64,000 nt of DNA from Bin5 sp963662575 (GTDB taxonomy: Bacteria > Chloroflexota > Anaerolineae > Caldilineales > Caldilineaceae). The stretch's first letter is position 1; every line of letters starts with the position of its first letter. The notes below the pieces were generated by a model. It did no database searches, was not told the DNA's origin, and worked only from the letters and a program-made list of their open reading frames with translations. The position numbers and the translations under genes were made by a program. This document shows positions 1-9,670 of the stretch, in pieces. Location of the stretch: contig OY759723.1 of assembly GCA_963662575.1 (NCBI GenBank), positions 2,976,001 through 3,040,000 on the forward strand, given 5' to 3'.

Positions 1-25
1 ACACGGTCGGTGAGGGATGGTTTTG

Positions 26-85
26 TAGGGGGGCGTTGCGGGGGCGCAGCCCCTGCACAAGGGAGGGCCGAAGGCCCGACCGCCC
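26..85 (+). repeat. dispersed palindromic repeat, copy 1
   Basis: About 60 bases beginning TAGGGGGGCGTTGCGGGGGC and ending GACCGCCC. It contains a GGGGC...GCCCC inverted repeat and a second hairpin, GGGCC-GAA-GGCCC. A close copy lies at 203-263 and a more diverged one, inverted, at 45567-45627. In copy 2 the second hairpin has a different sequence but keeps its pairing. Confidence 0.8.
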
Positions 86-92
86 GGAACTG

Positions 93-127
93 CAGTGATC
101 AGTGGTTAGTGGTCAGTGGTCAGTGGG
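93..127. repeat. heptamer tandem repeat, five units
   Basis: Five consecutive 7-base units: CAGTGAT, CAGTGGT, TAGTGGT, CAGTGGT, CAGTGGG. It is a short tandemly repeated repetitive sequence in non-coding DNA, directly after repeat copy 1. Another heptamer array lies at 34509-34536. Confidence 0.75.
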
Positions 128-202
128 CTGAGACTGCAGGTGGGGTAGGAGACAATGTTGGCTAGACACGTTGCTGGAGAAGAATAAACACGGTGGCGAG
201 CC

Positions 203-263
203 TAGGGGGGCGTTGCGGGGGCGCAGCCCCTGCACAAGGGAGGCCGCTTGCGGCCGACCGCCC
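203..263 (+). repeat. dispersed palindromic repeat, copy 2
   Basis: Matches copy 1 (26-85) almost base for base through the first 35 bases and in the terminal GACCGCCC. The second hairpin reads GGCCGC-TT-GCGGCC instead of GGGCC-GAA-GGCCC, so the stem is kept while its bases differ. Confidence 0.8.
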
Positions 264-449
264 ATAAATACAACAATGAGGGGAGAAAGAACACCTTTGG
301 TCGCCTCATTCAGGGTTACGAATCAGTTGCGGCTGAGTAGGTAACTTTTTTTGGATTCTCTAATGCCCGGTGTTAGCCTTCACGGATAAGAGTCGGCCAA
401 CCAAGGGACTGCGCACAAGGCGGTCCCAAGAAAGATAGAGAGGATTGGG

Positions 450-1682
450 ATGAAGAGAGATCTGGATCGACTGATGGCGGAACGCAATCTGGACGGTTTT
501 CTGGTTCTGGGCGAAGGGCATGGCCCGGTCATGCGATACCTCACCAGCGGCGGGTACTTTGAGGGTGCCCTTCTTCTCAAGTCGCGCGGCGAGGAGGTTA
601 CGCTCGTCCACGGCATGATGGAGCGGGACACGGCAGCGGACACGGGTCTTCGTACCATTAACAGAGAGGAACACTTTAACGGGTATGAGCTGCTCAAGGA
701 ATTCGGCGGCGACCGGCTGGCTGCGAACGCCGCCTACCTCGCCCGCGCCATGGAGATGGTCGGGCTGCGCGGACGGGTAGGCGTCTATGGCCAGCAGGAT
801 GCCGGCGCGTCGCTGGCGCTGATCGAAAAAGTGAAGGAGCAGATCGAGGGCATCGAAATCGTCGGCGAATTCGGCGAGACACTCTTCAGCCAGGCATTTG
901 TCACCAAGGACGACGCCGAATTGGAGATTCTGCAGCGGGCCGGGCGGCTCACTTGCGCAGTGGTGGGGGACGTACAGGCGTTCATTCAGGAGCATGAAGT
1001 GGGCCGGGATGAGACTCTGTTGAAGCCAGACGGGGAGCCGCTGACGATCGGCGATGTAAAGGCTTTCATGCGAGGGCGGTTACATGCAAACGGCTTGAAG
1101 GAGGACCACGGCACCATTTTTTCGCAGGGCCGTGACGCCGGCGTGCCCCATAACGCAGGGGATCCGGCGATGCCGCTGCAGCTGGGCCGCACCATCATCT
1201 TCGACATTTTTCCGACAACGGAAGAGGGTTACTTCCACGACCTGACCCGCACCTGGAGCCTGGGCTATGCAACCGACGAAGTGCAGGAAGTATACGACCA
1301 GACCAAGGAGATCTTTGACCGCGTAATGGCAGAGTTGGCGTTAGGTCGTCCGACGCGGGAGTATCAGATCATGACCTGCGACTACTACGAAAGCAAGGGT
1401 CACAAGACGTTGCGCAGCCATCCTGGCACCGAAGAAGGTTATGTACACGGCCTTGGCCACGGCATCGGCCTCGAGATCCACGAGGAGCCGCGTTTCAGCC
1501 ACGCCCAGGGCGAAAATACCGTCCTGCTGCCGGGACACGTCGTCACCATTGAGCCGGGTCTGTACTATCCCAGTCGCGGATTCGGCGTGCGCGTCGAGGA
1601 CGCCGTCGCCTATAACGAAGCGGGCGAACTCATCTGGTTAACAGATTATCCGTACGATCTCGTCGTTCCGATGAAGGGATAG
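450..1682 (+). CDS. M24 family metallopeptidase (Xaa-Pro aminopeptidase-like)
   Basis: A 410-residue cytoplasmic protein with no signal peptide. The N-terminal ~155 residues resemble a creatinase N-domain. The C-terminal half is a pita-bread M24 domain, which normally binds two metal ions and removes an N-terminal residue preceding proline. Visible ligand motifs are FDIFP (Asp about 252), HDLTRTWS (Asp about 264), HGLGHGIGLEIHEEPR (His about 333-337 and following Glu) and VEDAV near the end. The start is an ATG with GAGG six bases upstream. It is a single gene, convergent with the S41 protease, with a shared terminator between them. The family is secure. The exact substrate (prolyl dipeptides versus a creatinase-like role) cannot be read from sequence. 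Confidence 0.88.
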   Translation: MKRDLDRLMAERNLDGFLVLGEGHGPVMRYLTSGGYFEGALLLKSRGEEVTLVHGMMERDTAADTGLRTINREEHFNGYELLKEFGGDRLAANAAYLARAMEMVGLRGRVGVYGQQDAGASLALIEKVKEQIEGIEIVGEFGETLFSQAFVTKDDAELEILQRAGRLTCAVVGDVQAFIQEHEVGRDETLLKPDGEPLTIGDVKAFMRGRLHANGLKEDHGTIFSQGRDAGVPHNAGDPAMPLQLGRTIIFDIFPTTEEGYFHDLTRTWSLGYATDEVQEVYDQTKEIFDRVMAELALGRPTREYQIMTCDYYESKGHKTLRSHPGTEEGYVHGLGHGIGLEIHEEPRFSHAQGENTVLLPGHVVTIEPGLYYPSRGFGVRVEDAVAYNEAGELIWLTDYPYDLVVPMKG

Positions 1683-1703
1683 CGAGGAGAGAACTGAGAA
1701 AAA

Positions 1704-1738
1704 GAGAGAGGAGCGAGTTACCGTCTCGCTCCTCTCTC
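1704..1738. terminator. bidirectional intrinsic terminator
   Basis: A perfect 14-base-pair stem (1704-1717 with 1725-1738) around a 7-base loop, between two convergent genes. A-rich sequence on the left gives a T-run for the minus-strand transcript. The right flank is T-rich (ATTTCTTT after a short gap) for the plus-strand transcript. Confidence 0.8.
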
Positions 1739-1768
1739 ATCACATTTCTTTAGGTTGCATCTCTCTGG

Positions 1769-4165
1769 CTAACTGTCGTCAGAACTTTCCTCATCCTCCT
1801 CCGACACGTCAACCACTTCCAGCGTATACGTTCCCTCTTCATCACCCACTGCAGAGCTGACTTCAACGACCAGCTCAAGGTCGCTGGGAACCTCCAGCTC
1901 TTCCAGCGCGGCGTCGGTATCATATGAATCGTCATCAGTCATAATTGGCGAATCACTGTTGAGATAGAGGGCCAGATAGGTATCGAAATCTTCGCTACGG
2001 GCGAAGATGCTGATTACGTCTCCTGCCGAGAGCGCGAGCGTGTACTGTACAACCGATTTAGATGCAAGTGTACCGGTTATGACGTCACCTAACGCGATCT
2101 CGCCGCCATCGATAGTTTCTACCGCCAGCAACGAGTCGAGGTGCGCAACGGCCGCATCGACCAAGACGCGATCGGCCTCCTCCTCATCCGCCAGCAGAAT
2201 CTCCTCGGTTATCGGCACCAGCACCGTCGGCGGCACGCCTTTGCCTTCGATGTGAATTTCACCGTCAGCGTCCACGGCGCGCCCGACTGTAAAAGTGAAG
2301 TACTCATCTTCGGGCATCATGATGCTCTTGATGCTGCCGCCCAGCCCTCCGGTTGGGTAGTGGCCGATGACGTCGGCGCGGTCATCGATAGTCAAGTCAT
2401 AAGTGAAGAACTCGCAAGCGCTGAGGCAGAAGGGGCCAACGATAACGACCACTTCGCCATCATAACGAAGATCTTCAGCCGGCAGGTAGTATCGGTCTGC
2501 CCCATCCGGGTTGAAGTAGAATCCGCCGCGGTCCTCGTCGTAGAAGCCGGCATTACCGAGGACATGCTCTTCGTGGAAGAAGTAGGCGGCCATCTGGTCG
2601 GCGAGAAATCCGCTGCCGCCGCCATTCTGCCGCATGTCGATGACGAGACCGCCGACTGCGTATCGTTTTAACGTGCGGATCATCCGCTCCCACAGCTGGA
2701 TCGTCAAGACGCTGTTGTCGGAAAAGCTGTCGATCTTTACATAGCCGTAGTCGTTTTCACCGTACTCATCCGATTCCAGCAGCTCATAGGCAACCGGAAT
2801 TTCGAAACCGGTCGTCCCCCTTGCGAAGGAGGAAAAGCTGAAGCTGTCGTATTCGCCTATGACCTTCATCGTTTCCGTCACTTCTTCGCCATCCGCGTCA
2901 ATCCAGGTCAGTTCAACTTCGGTCTCGATCGGGAAGCGGACGGCATAGCGCATCTGCTGCAAACGCTTGAAGTGGTCTGTGCTGAAGGGTGCGGAATGGG
3001 CAACGGCGTTGCTGATGACGTCGGCGATGGGGACTCCGTCGATGGAAACGATCTCGGTACCGAGTGTGATACCGGCTGTTTCAGCTGGGCTGCCTTCGCC
3101 GACGAAATTGACGATCACCGGGCCTTCGTTCGTCTCTCGAATCGCTATTCCCAGGCCGCCGGCGATGTCCTGCTGGAAATCTTCGCTAACAAAGGCGCCG
3201 CTTACATGGCCGTCTGGGATCGACCAGCTAAAATCGCGTAACGCTCGCTGATACTCTCGGACATCCTCGTCGGTGGCGGCAGCTTCAAAGCGGGGTAGGA
3301 ATTCCGTCCGCTTTGCCTCCCAGTCGATTTCTTTGTACTCGGTAAACGCATATTCTTTGATTAATAGATCGACCAGTGAGTTGAAAGCGTCAGAGTAGGA
3401 CTGATCAGAGTAGTCAACTAGCGCGATGCCCTCCGGTTCGATCAGGTCAACCACCGGGTTGCGGGAGCGGTCGAAACTGAAAGGCTCGGCATCCATGTTG
3501 ACAATCGTATACCCTGACGGCAGGATCACGATCGGGTCATCATCGGTAAAGAGCAGCCCGTCTTCGCCGAACCCGGAGGGGAATCCCTGCTGGTCATCGC
3601 TTGCGTAGACGAGGAAAACGCCGCCGACGATCTCCCTTTCAGTCTCGATTTCGTCGCTGATGCGGGTCGAAGCATAGGCGGTTGACCAGCCGCCCCCATA
3701 GAGATCGCGCTCCTCGAGGAAGGGATCACCGAATGTATTGTCCCAGTAAGCTATGGCGAAAACCTGCACGCCCTGGTCTTCAACGTCATCATTGTCGACG
3801 TCCCGGTAACTGCCCTGTGGTTCGATGGGGAGTGCGACCGAGTATTGGAAGGGAGACGTAAAGAAATCGGAGGTTATCTGGCCGATAGTCTGGGATTCGA
3901 CTGGCATCAGAAAATGTTCGTTGCGATCTACGAAACCTGCCTGGTCTTCCAGAATCACCAACGGCTGTGCTACACCGAGTGTGAAATAGGGCGAGGTATA
4001 GGTGACGCTCCCGGATACTCTGACTGCGCCGCCCTCGTCGTTCACGATTTGGGCAGGGGCAGGGGTTCCACTGTCGTCCTGCGCGAGAACGCCGGTTGCT
4101 GACAAAGCGCCCAGTAACAGTACGATAAGTAGTACGTAAATTCCATGTACCAATCTTCTTTTCAT
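1769..4165 (-). CDS. secreted S41 family peptidase with PDZ and PPC domains
   Basis: A 798-residue exported protease. The N-terminus has a basic MKRRL segment, a hydrophobic core and an ALA-like cleavage site near residue 28 (GVLAQ). A tail-protease-like region at about residues 260-480 includes a PDZ domain (GGLGIAIRE, then GSPAETAGITLGTEIVSIDG). The S41 catalytic region follows, with GGLVIDMRQNGGGSG and the nucleophile-type serine in GPFCLSACEFF (about residue 582). The last ~110 residues look like a bacterial pre-peptidase C-terminal (PPC) domain (LSAGDVISIFA, then FDTYLALYL). I chose the ATG at 4165 rather than the GTG one codon upstream because GGAG sits six bases before it. The family cleaves extracytoplasmic proteins at C-terminal or internal sites; the target is unknown. 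Single gene. Confidence 0.87.
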   Translation of the reverse strand: MKRRLVHGIYVLLIVLLLGALSATGVLAQDDSGTPAPAQIVNDEGGAVRVSGSVTYTSPYFTLGVAQPLVILEDQAGFVDRNEHFLMPVESQTIGQITSDFFTSPFQYSVALPIEPQGSYRDVDNDDVEDQGVQVFAIAYWDNTFGDPFLEERDLYGGGWSTAYASTRISDEIETEREIVGGVFLVYASDDQQGFPSGFGEDGLLFTDDDPIVILPSGYTIVNMDAEPFSFDRSRNPVVDLIEPEGIALVDYSDQSYSDAFNSLVDLLIKEYAFTEYKEIDWEAKRTEFLPRFEAAATDEDVREYQRALRDFSWSIPDGHVSGAFVSEDFQQDIAGGLGIAIRETNEGPVIVNFVGEGSPAETAGITLGTEIVSIDGVPIADVISNAVAHSAPFSTDHFKRLQQMRYAVRFPIETEVELTWIDADGEEVTETMKVIGEYDSFSFSSFARGTTGFEIPVAYELLESDEYGENDYGYVKIDSFSDNSVLTIQLWERMIRTLKRYAVGGLVIDMRQNGGGSGFLADQMAAYFFHEEHVLGNAGFYDEDRGGFYFNPDGADRYYLPAEDLRYDGEVVVIVGPFCLSACEFFTYDLTIDDRADVIGHYPTGGLGGSIKSIMMPEDEYFTFTVGRAVDADGEIHIEGKGVPPTVLVPITEEILLADEEEADRVLVDAAVAHLDSLLAVETIDGGEIALGDVITGTLASKSVVQYTLALSAGDVISIFARSEDFDTYLALYLNSDSPIMTDDDSYDTDAALEELEVPSDLELVVEVSSAVGDEEGTYTLEVVDVSEEDEESSDDS

Positions 4166-4240
4166 CACTTTCTCCTTAGAATTTATCTCTTGATCCAGCG
4201 AGTGTATTCGCCGGTATTCGCAGGGTATTTTTTTGAACCT

Positions 4241-5209
4241 TCAGGTGAGGCGCTCTCTCTCATAAACAATCATATCATCGAGGATTTTCGGTAACAAAAA
4301 TGTAGGCGCCCAACCTATTTCGGCGTTGATTCTTGAAATGTCCGGTACGCGCCGGCGCAAATCTTCGAATCCTGCCGAATAGGCCTGGTCGTAGGGTAGA
4401 AAGCGAATCGACGATGTAGAATCGGCGCGGTCAACGACCTGTTCGGCCAATTCGCGAATGGTAACCTCATGGTCGCTGCCTATGTTGTAAATCTGTCCGC
4501 TCTTGGTGGACTGGTCCAGCAGTCCGACCATCGCCTGCACGACATCGGAGACATGGCAAAAACAGCGGGTCTGGGCGCCGTCCCCGTAAACTGTGAGGGG
4601 TTGGCCGCGCAGGGCCTGGTTTACAAAGCGGGGCAGGACCATGCCGAAACGGCCGGTCTGGCGCGGCCCAACAACATTAAACAGGCGCATGACGGTGAGT
4701 GGCAGCCCGAACTCCTGGTGGGCAGCGATAGCAAGGAATTCGTCAAGCAGTTTGGTCGCAGCGTAGACCCAGCGGGTCCGGTCGGGCGGTCCAAGGACAA
4801 GGTCGTCGCCCTCGGCAAAGGGCAGCGATTCACTCTTGCCGTAAACTTCGCTGGTGCTGGCAATGAGCGTATGGCAACCGTACCGCCTGGCCGCGCCCAG
4901 AAGAGCGTGCGTACCCAAAACGTTGGTTTCGATCGTCTGAGTGGGTTGCTCCAGCACCAGGTTTACGCCCACCGCGGCCGCCAGATGCACAATCGCATCG
5001 GCGCGGCGGGCGAGCCCGTCCAGTACGGGACCGTCGTCGATTGTCCCTTGCGTGAAGTCAAAAGCTGGATGTTCCTGCAAGGGTCGTATGTTCTCGGCTG
5101 AGCCGGTGCTGAGATTGTCGAGAACCGAGACAGAGTCGCCGCGCCTGAGCAGAGCGTCTGCGAGGTGGCTGCCAATGAATCCGGCCCCGCCGGTAATCAG
5201 GATGTGCAT
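4241..5209 (-). CDS. NAD-dependent epimerase/dehydratase (extended SDR, GalE-like)
   Basis: A 322-residue extended short-chain dehydrogenase acting on a nucleotide sugar. The NAD-binding glycine motif is at the N-terminus (ITGGAGFIGSHL), followed by DNLSTG after beta-2. The catalytic set is STSEVYG (Ser about 120) with YAATK (Tyr149, Lys153). The C-terminal half has the usual NVVGPRQ and YGDGAQTRCFCHVSDV motifs of UDP-glucose 4-epimerase, dTDP-glucose 4,6-dehydratase and UDP-glucuronate decarboxylase relatives. The protein is full length for the family. Which sugar reaction it performs cannot be settled here. It is transcribed away from purH, separated from it by a long decayed intergenic region, and may serve cell-envelope polysaccharide synthesis. 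Confidence 0.85.
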   Translation of the reverse strand: MHILITGGAGFIGSHLADALLRRGDSVSVLDNLSTGSAENIRPLQEHPAFDFTQGTIDDGPVLDGLARRADAIVHLAAAVGVNLVLEQPTQTIETNVLGTHALLGAARRYGCHTLIASTSEVYGKSESLPFAEGDDLVLGPPDRTRWVYAATKLLDEFLAIAAHQEFGLPLTVMRLFNVVGPRQTGRFGMVLPRFVNQALRGQPLTVYGDGAQTRCFCHVSDVVQAMVGLLDQSTKSGQIYNIGSDHEVTIRELAEQVVDRADSTSSIRFLPYDQAYSAGFEDLRRRVPDISRINAEIGWAPTFLLPKILDDMIVYERERLT

Positions 5210-5224
5210 GGGTTTCTCTATACT

Positions 5225-5352
5225 AATGTGCGTTCAAGGTGAGAGCCCGCTTCTTTGGGTAGTCCGTATTGCGTAGACGTGGGCAAGACAGACGCGACGC
5301 CATTGTGTAACCCTTGCGGGAAGCCTTGGTGTCAAACGGGATTTACGTCAGA
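5225..5352. repeat. ~125-base direct repeat, copy A
   Basis: Begins AATGTGCGTTCA and ends near GGATTTAC. It is similar by eye along its whole length, with gaps, to 6031-6150. It lies immediately upstream of the epimerase start on the minus strand. It contains a GCGTA-type heptamer trace. Confidence 0.6.
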
Positions 5353-5753
5353 TACAAACGCCCAATGACTGAAGCCATGGGCAATCTCACCCAGTTTCGG
5401 AGATTTGGTTAGCCATCAAAGGGCATCCGCATCGGTCGTTCCTTTCCCATGCGAGGACCTACCGGAGGTTCAGGGTCCGTTGCTCTTTGGGAAGGACGCT
5501 CAGAATTCAGCATAAATTGTAAGCCTGCAGGCCAGTTAAGGGTCTTTCTCGCTGGTGTTGTGACAGACAAAATCAGTCGATCCGCGAAGTCATGCAAAGG
5601 GCCGCGACGAACACCAAAGGCTTAACAGGTTTTATTGGCGCATCTGCGCTGCCCCTCGCGGAAGAGCATTTGGCTCCAGCGATTCGCTTTTGTGACAAAC
5701 GCCAACGAGCCCTAGTCATTACTTGAAACATTTGCCCATGTTCAGGTCGCGTT

Positions 5754-5793
5754 ATGTCTACATATGTCGCGCCATGTCTACAAATGTCGCGCC
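5754..5793. repeat. 20-base tandem pair followed by an A-tract
   Basis: Two adjacent 20-base units, ATGTCTACATATGTCGCGCC and ATGTCTACAAATGTCGCGCC, differ at one base. A run of 11 A follows directly. They may be a remnant of an insertion-sequence end; this is a guess from shape only. Confidence 0.55.
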
Positions 5794-6030
5794 AAAAAAA
5801 AAAATTGGGGGCGCTCTTTTTGCGACTTGCCGAACAGTCCCCCGCCGTCTCTGACGGACACCGAGAGGACTTTCTGCTGGCATTTCACAGCGTTTCAGCT
5901 GAACTCGCAGACCTTTGAACTTTCTCTGGGCGAGAGCAGTGGCTTCTCAATTCGAGCACCTCGATTGCCAACCAAGTGAGCCCACAAGGGGGCGCTTCCG
6001 GATTCTGGCGGCCGCTTCAGGCTCTTTCCT

Positions 6031-6150
6031 AATGTGCGTTCACTTTGAAAGCGCGACTTTTGCGTATTGCGTAAAGGCAGACATGACAGGCGCGATGCCG
6101 TTGCGTGGTCCGCGGAAAAAGTCTTGGTATCAAACAGGATTTACATTAAG
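6031..6150. repeat. ~125-base direct repeat, copy B
   Basis: Diverged copy of 5225-5352 with the same start (AATGTGCGTTCA) and the same end (GGATTTAC). It has a 10-base gap relative to copy A and includes TGCGTAT-TGCGTAA, two tandem heptamers, at 6061-6074. It lies just beyond the 3' end of purH. Confidence 0.6.
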
Positions 6151-6169
6151 GTGACTAACGGTAGGTGAA

Positions 6170-6202
6170 TGGCGGCCGGCTAGTGCAACCTGCCGGCCGC
6201 CA
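6170..6202 (-). terminator. putative purH terminator hairpin
   Basis: A perfect 11-base-pair GC-rich stem (6170-6180 with 6192-6202) with an 11-base loop, about 40 bases beyond the purH stop codon. No long T-run follows on the minus strand, so it may be a weak terminator or a 3'-end stabilising hairpin. Confidence 0.5.
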
Positions 6203-6241
6203 GGCTCTGAACACCAACCCCTGCTATTGTATCAGTGTGTA

Positions 6242-7789
<1,548 letters not shown>

Positions 7790-7828
7790 GGAGTGGCTCC
7801 TGATGAGACGTTAAGATGTTTGGGAAAC

Positions 7829-7860
7829 AAAAAAGGCAGTCGGAAGAAAACCCAACTGCC
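7829..7860 (-). terminator. riboswitch-controlled intrinsic terminator of purH
   Basis: In the minus-strand RNA a 9-base-pair stem (7852-7860 with 7835-7843, one G-U pair) with an 8-base loop is followed at once by six U (7834-7829). It starts only three bases after the 3' conserved strand of the aptamer, so ligand binding could compete with terminator formation. Confidence 0.85.
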
Positions 7861-7861
7861 C

Positions 7862-8012
7862 CAGCCCAGGCGATCGACTGTGCACAAAGGGGAATTAATC
7901 CCCGTCGGCTCCTCTCCCCCGTGGTATCTCTCCACCCATGCGAAGTGTGTCCTTGCCGGCCGGTTTCCCAGCCCCATGAACCCTTCTGCTCGCCAGTCGA
8001 GGAGCCCCTCTC
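7862..8012 (-). ncRNA. ZTP (pfl) riboswitch aptamer
   Basis: Read on the minus strand, the 5' half has CUCCUCGACUGGCG (within 7991-8010). It pairs with GGGGGAGAGGAG further on (about 7909-7920) and carries the conserved ACUGGCG bulge. The 3' half ends with CGCCUGGGC (7872-7864), the hallmark strand of the pfl motif, and a variable linker with a GGGG-AUUAAUU-CCCC-type hairpin lies between. The class senses ZTP/ZMP and commonly turns on purine and one-carbon genes. Its location directly before purH and its coupling to a terminator fit this. It was recognised by consensus, not by a covariance search. Confidence 0.8.
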
Positions 8013-8024
8013 AGTTAGGACTGT

Positions 8025-8053
8025 ATGCTAACACAGAGGAAGGGGCGGAGCAA
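8025..8053 (-). promoter_or_regulatory. candidate purH promoter
   Basis: On the minus strand, TTGCTC (8053-8048) and TAGCAT (8030-8025) are separated by 17 bases. The predicted start falls about eight bases before the riboswitch aptamer begins, which is where a leader transcript should start. Confidence 0.45.
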
Positions 8054-8162
8054 GGATCTTCAGCCGCGGACGCCGCAGCCGAACGACGGACTGCTGTCGT
8101 TTCCGGGCCGTTTATCACGAGACTGTATCCACGGAAAACGGTCCGCCGGCGTGACGAAAAAA

Positions 8163-8192
8163 TGCTCGGATCGGACTGCTGTCTGCTATACT
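8163..8192 (+). promoter_or_regulatory. candidate gnd promoter, extended -10
   Basis: TGCTATACT (8184-8192) is an extended -10 element. The -35 region (TGCTCG around 8163) is poor. The predicted start is about 45 bases before the gnd ATG. The same nine bases occur before the second nuo cluster (45957-45965). Confidence 0.5.
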
Positions 8193-8242
8193 AGGCAAGT
8201 ATTTGCATAGAACGAGGGCGTACCGTCAAAAGGAGAAAAATA

Positions 8243-9670
8243 ATGGGTGATGCCACAGCCCCAAGCGGGGATATTGCCGTTTCCGGCCTTGCCGTGATGG
8301 GTCAGAATCTGGTGCTTAATCTGGAACGCAACGGCTATCAAGTCGTTGTTCACAATCGCACCACGTCCAAAATGACCGATTTCGTGGCCGATCACGTCGG
8401 CAAGAATTTGATCCCCGCGGTGACTCTGGAGGAGATGGTGGCGAATTTGGCGCGGCCGCGGCGCGTGCTGCTGATGGTGCAGGCGGGCCGGCCGGTCGAT
8501 GCGGTGTTGGACGCTCTCGTCCCTCTGCTGGACGAAGGCGATATCGTGATGGACGGCGGCAACAGTTTCTTCCCTGACACCGAGCGCCGCAGCCAGGAAC
8601 TGACCGCGAAGGGGCTGGTCTACATGGGAGTCGGCGTCAGCGGCGGAGAGGAAGGCGCGCTCTGGGGTCCGTCGATAATGCCCGGCGGCGCCGCAGATGG
8701 CTGGGAAGCGGTCGGCCCGATGCTGCGGGCTATATCCGCCAAAGCGGAAGAGGACGGCGAGCCTTGTGTCAGCTACATCGGAAGCGGCGGCGCGGGCCAC
8801 TATGTGAAGATGGTGCACAACGGAATCGAATACGGCGACATGCAGCTCATTGCCGAGGCTTATGACATATTGCAGCAGGTCCTGGGGCTGGAAGCCAGTG
8901 AACTGGCCGACGTGTTTGCCGAGTGGAACGAGGGCGAACTGGATAGCTTCCTGATCGAGATTACGAGCAGGATTTTCCGCAGAATTGATGATGAGAGCGG
9001 CAGCGCGCTGGTGAACATGGTGCTGGACAAAGCGCAACAGAAGGGCACCGGCAAATGGACAAGCCAGAACGCCATGGATGTGGGCGCGCCGATTCCGACG
9101 ATCAACAGCGCGGTAACAGGGCGCATCATTTCGGCACTGAAAGAGGAACGGGTGGCGGCTTCTGCACAACTGCCCGGCCCGGATTCGCAACCCTATGAAG
9201 GTGACCGTCAGGAGCTTATCGACGCCACCCGCGACGCGCTGTACGCCAGCAAAATCAGCGCTTATGCGCAGGGCATGGCGCTGTTGCGGCAGGCGAGCGA
9301 GGATTACGGTTACGGCCTCAATCTGGGCGAGATTGCCGCGCTGTGGCGATCCGGCTGCATCATCAGGGCCCGCTTTCTCAACCGCATTACGGATGCTTAC
9401 GCCCGCAATCCCGACCTGACCAACCTCCTGCTTGACGACCAGTTTCGGGCGGCGGTAACGCAGAGGCTGCCCTCGTGGCGTAAGGTCATCCAAACAGCGG
9501 TGGCGCGCGGCATCCCTACGCCGGCGTTCAGCGCAAGCCTGGCCTACTATGACAGCTATCGCAGCGCGCGGTTGCCGGCCAATCTGATCCAGGCGCAGCG
9601 GGACTTTTTCGGTGCCCACACCTACGAACGCACGGACCGAGAGGGCATCTTTCACAGTGAGTGGGAGTAA
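8243..9670 (+). CDS. gnd: NADP-dependent 6-phosphogluconate dehydrogenase (decarboxylating)
   Basis: A 475-residue enzyme of the oxidative pentose phosphate pathway, converting 6-phosphogluconate to ribulose 5-phosphate with CO2 and NADPH. The N-terminus has the nucleotide-binding fold (SGLAVMGQNLVLNLERNGY, with VHNRTTSK after beta-2). The mid-region has GGNSFFPDT, GVGVSGGEEGALWGPSIMPGG and GGAGHYVKMVHNGIEYGDMQ, which carries the catalytic lysine. The C-terminal helical domain has KWTSQNAMDVGAPIPTI. Length matches the long (Gnd/GndA) form. AGGAG lies about nine bases before the ATG. The stop codon overlaps the GTG start of the thioredoxin-like gene. Confidence 0.95.
   Translation: MGDATAPSGDIAVSGLAVMGQNLVLNLERNGYQVVVHNRTTSKMTDFVADHVGKNLIPAVTLEEMVANLARPRRVLLMVQAGRPVDAVLDALVPLLDEGDIVMDGGNSFFPDTERRSQELTAKGLVYMGVGVSGGEEGALWGPSIMPGGAADGWEAVGPMLRAISAKAEEDGEPCVSYIGSGGAGHYVKMVHNGIEYGDMQLIAEAYDILQQVLGLEASELADVFAEWNEGELDSFLIEITSRIFRRIDDESGSALVNMVLDKAQQKGTGKWTSQNAMDVGAPIPTINSAVTGRIISALKEERVAASAQLPGPDSQPYEGDRQELIDATRDALYASKISAYAQGMALLRQASEDYGYGLNLGEIAALWRSGCIIRARFLNRITDAYARNPDLTNLLLDDQFRAAVTQRLPSWRKVIQTAVARGIPTPAFSASLAYYDSYRSARLPANLIQAQRDFFGAHTYERTDREGIFHSEWE

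Larger units (their letters stand above)
1..449. other. repeat-rich non-coding leader region
   Basis: No convincing gene is visible before the M24 peptidase at 450. The stretch holds two direct copies of a roughly 60-base palindromic repeat (26-85 and 203-263) and a run of five heptamers (93-127). The sequence from 264 to 449 shows nothing I can name. The ribosome-binding site of the following gene lies at its end: GAGG six bases before the ATG at 450. Confidence 0.6.
5210..6169. other. decayed non-coding region with repeats and a possible mobile-element remnant
   Basis: Nearly 1 kb without a credible gene. It holds two diverged copies of a ~125-base sequence (5225-5352 and 6031-6150), a 20-base tandem pair (5754-5793) followed by a run of 11 A, and frequent stops in all frames. 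A 62-codon minus-strand frame at 5409-5597 has no recognisable similarity. The tandem TGTCTACA/TGTCGCGCC units look like the repeated binding sites found at ends of some insertion sequences, but no transposase is visible. Confidence 0.5.

Noticed and set aside
93..127. CRISPR-like array
   Set aside because: Units are 7 bases without spacers; no cas gene is present anywhere in the window.
5409..5597. 62-codon minus-strand frame in the purH-epimerase gap
   Set aside because: No similarity I recognise, no ribosome-binding site, and it lies in repeat-containing decayed DNA.
8186..9655. 489-codon open frame on the minus strand across gnd
   Set aside because: Antisense to gnd, which has full-length conserved motifs, a promoter and a ribosome-binding site.
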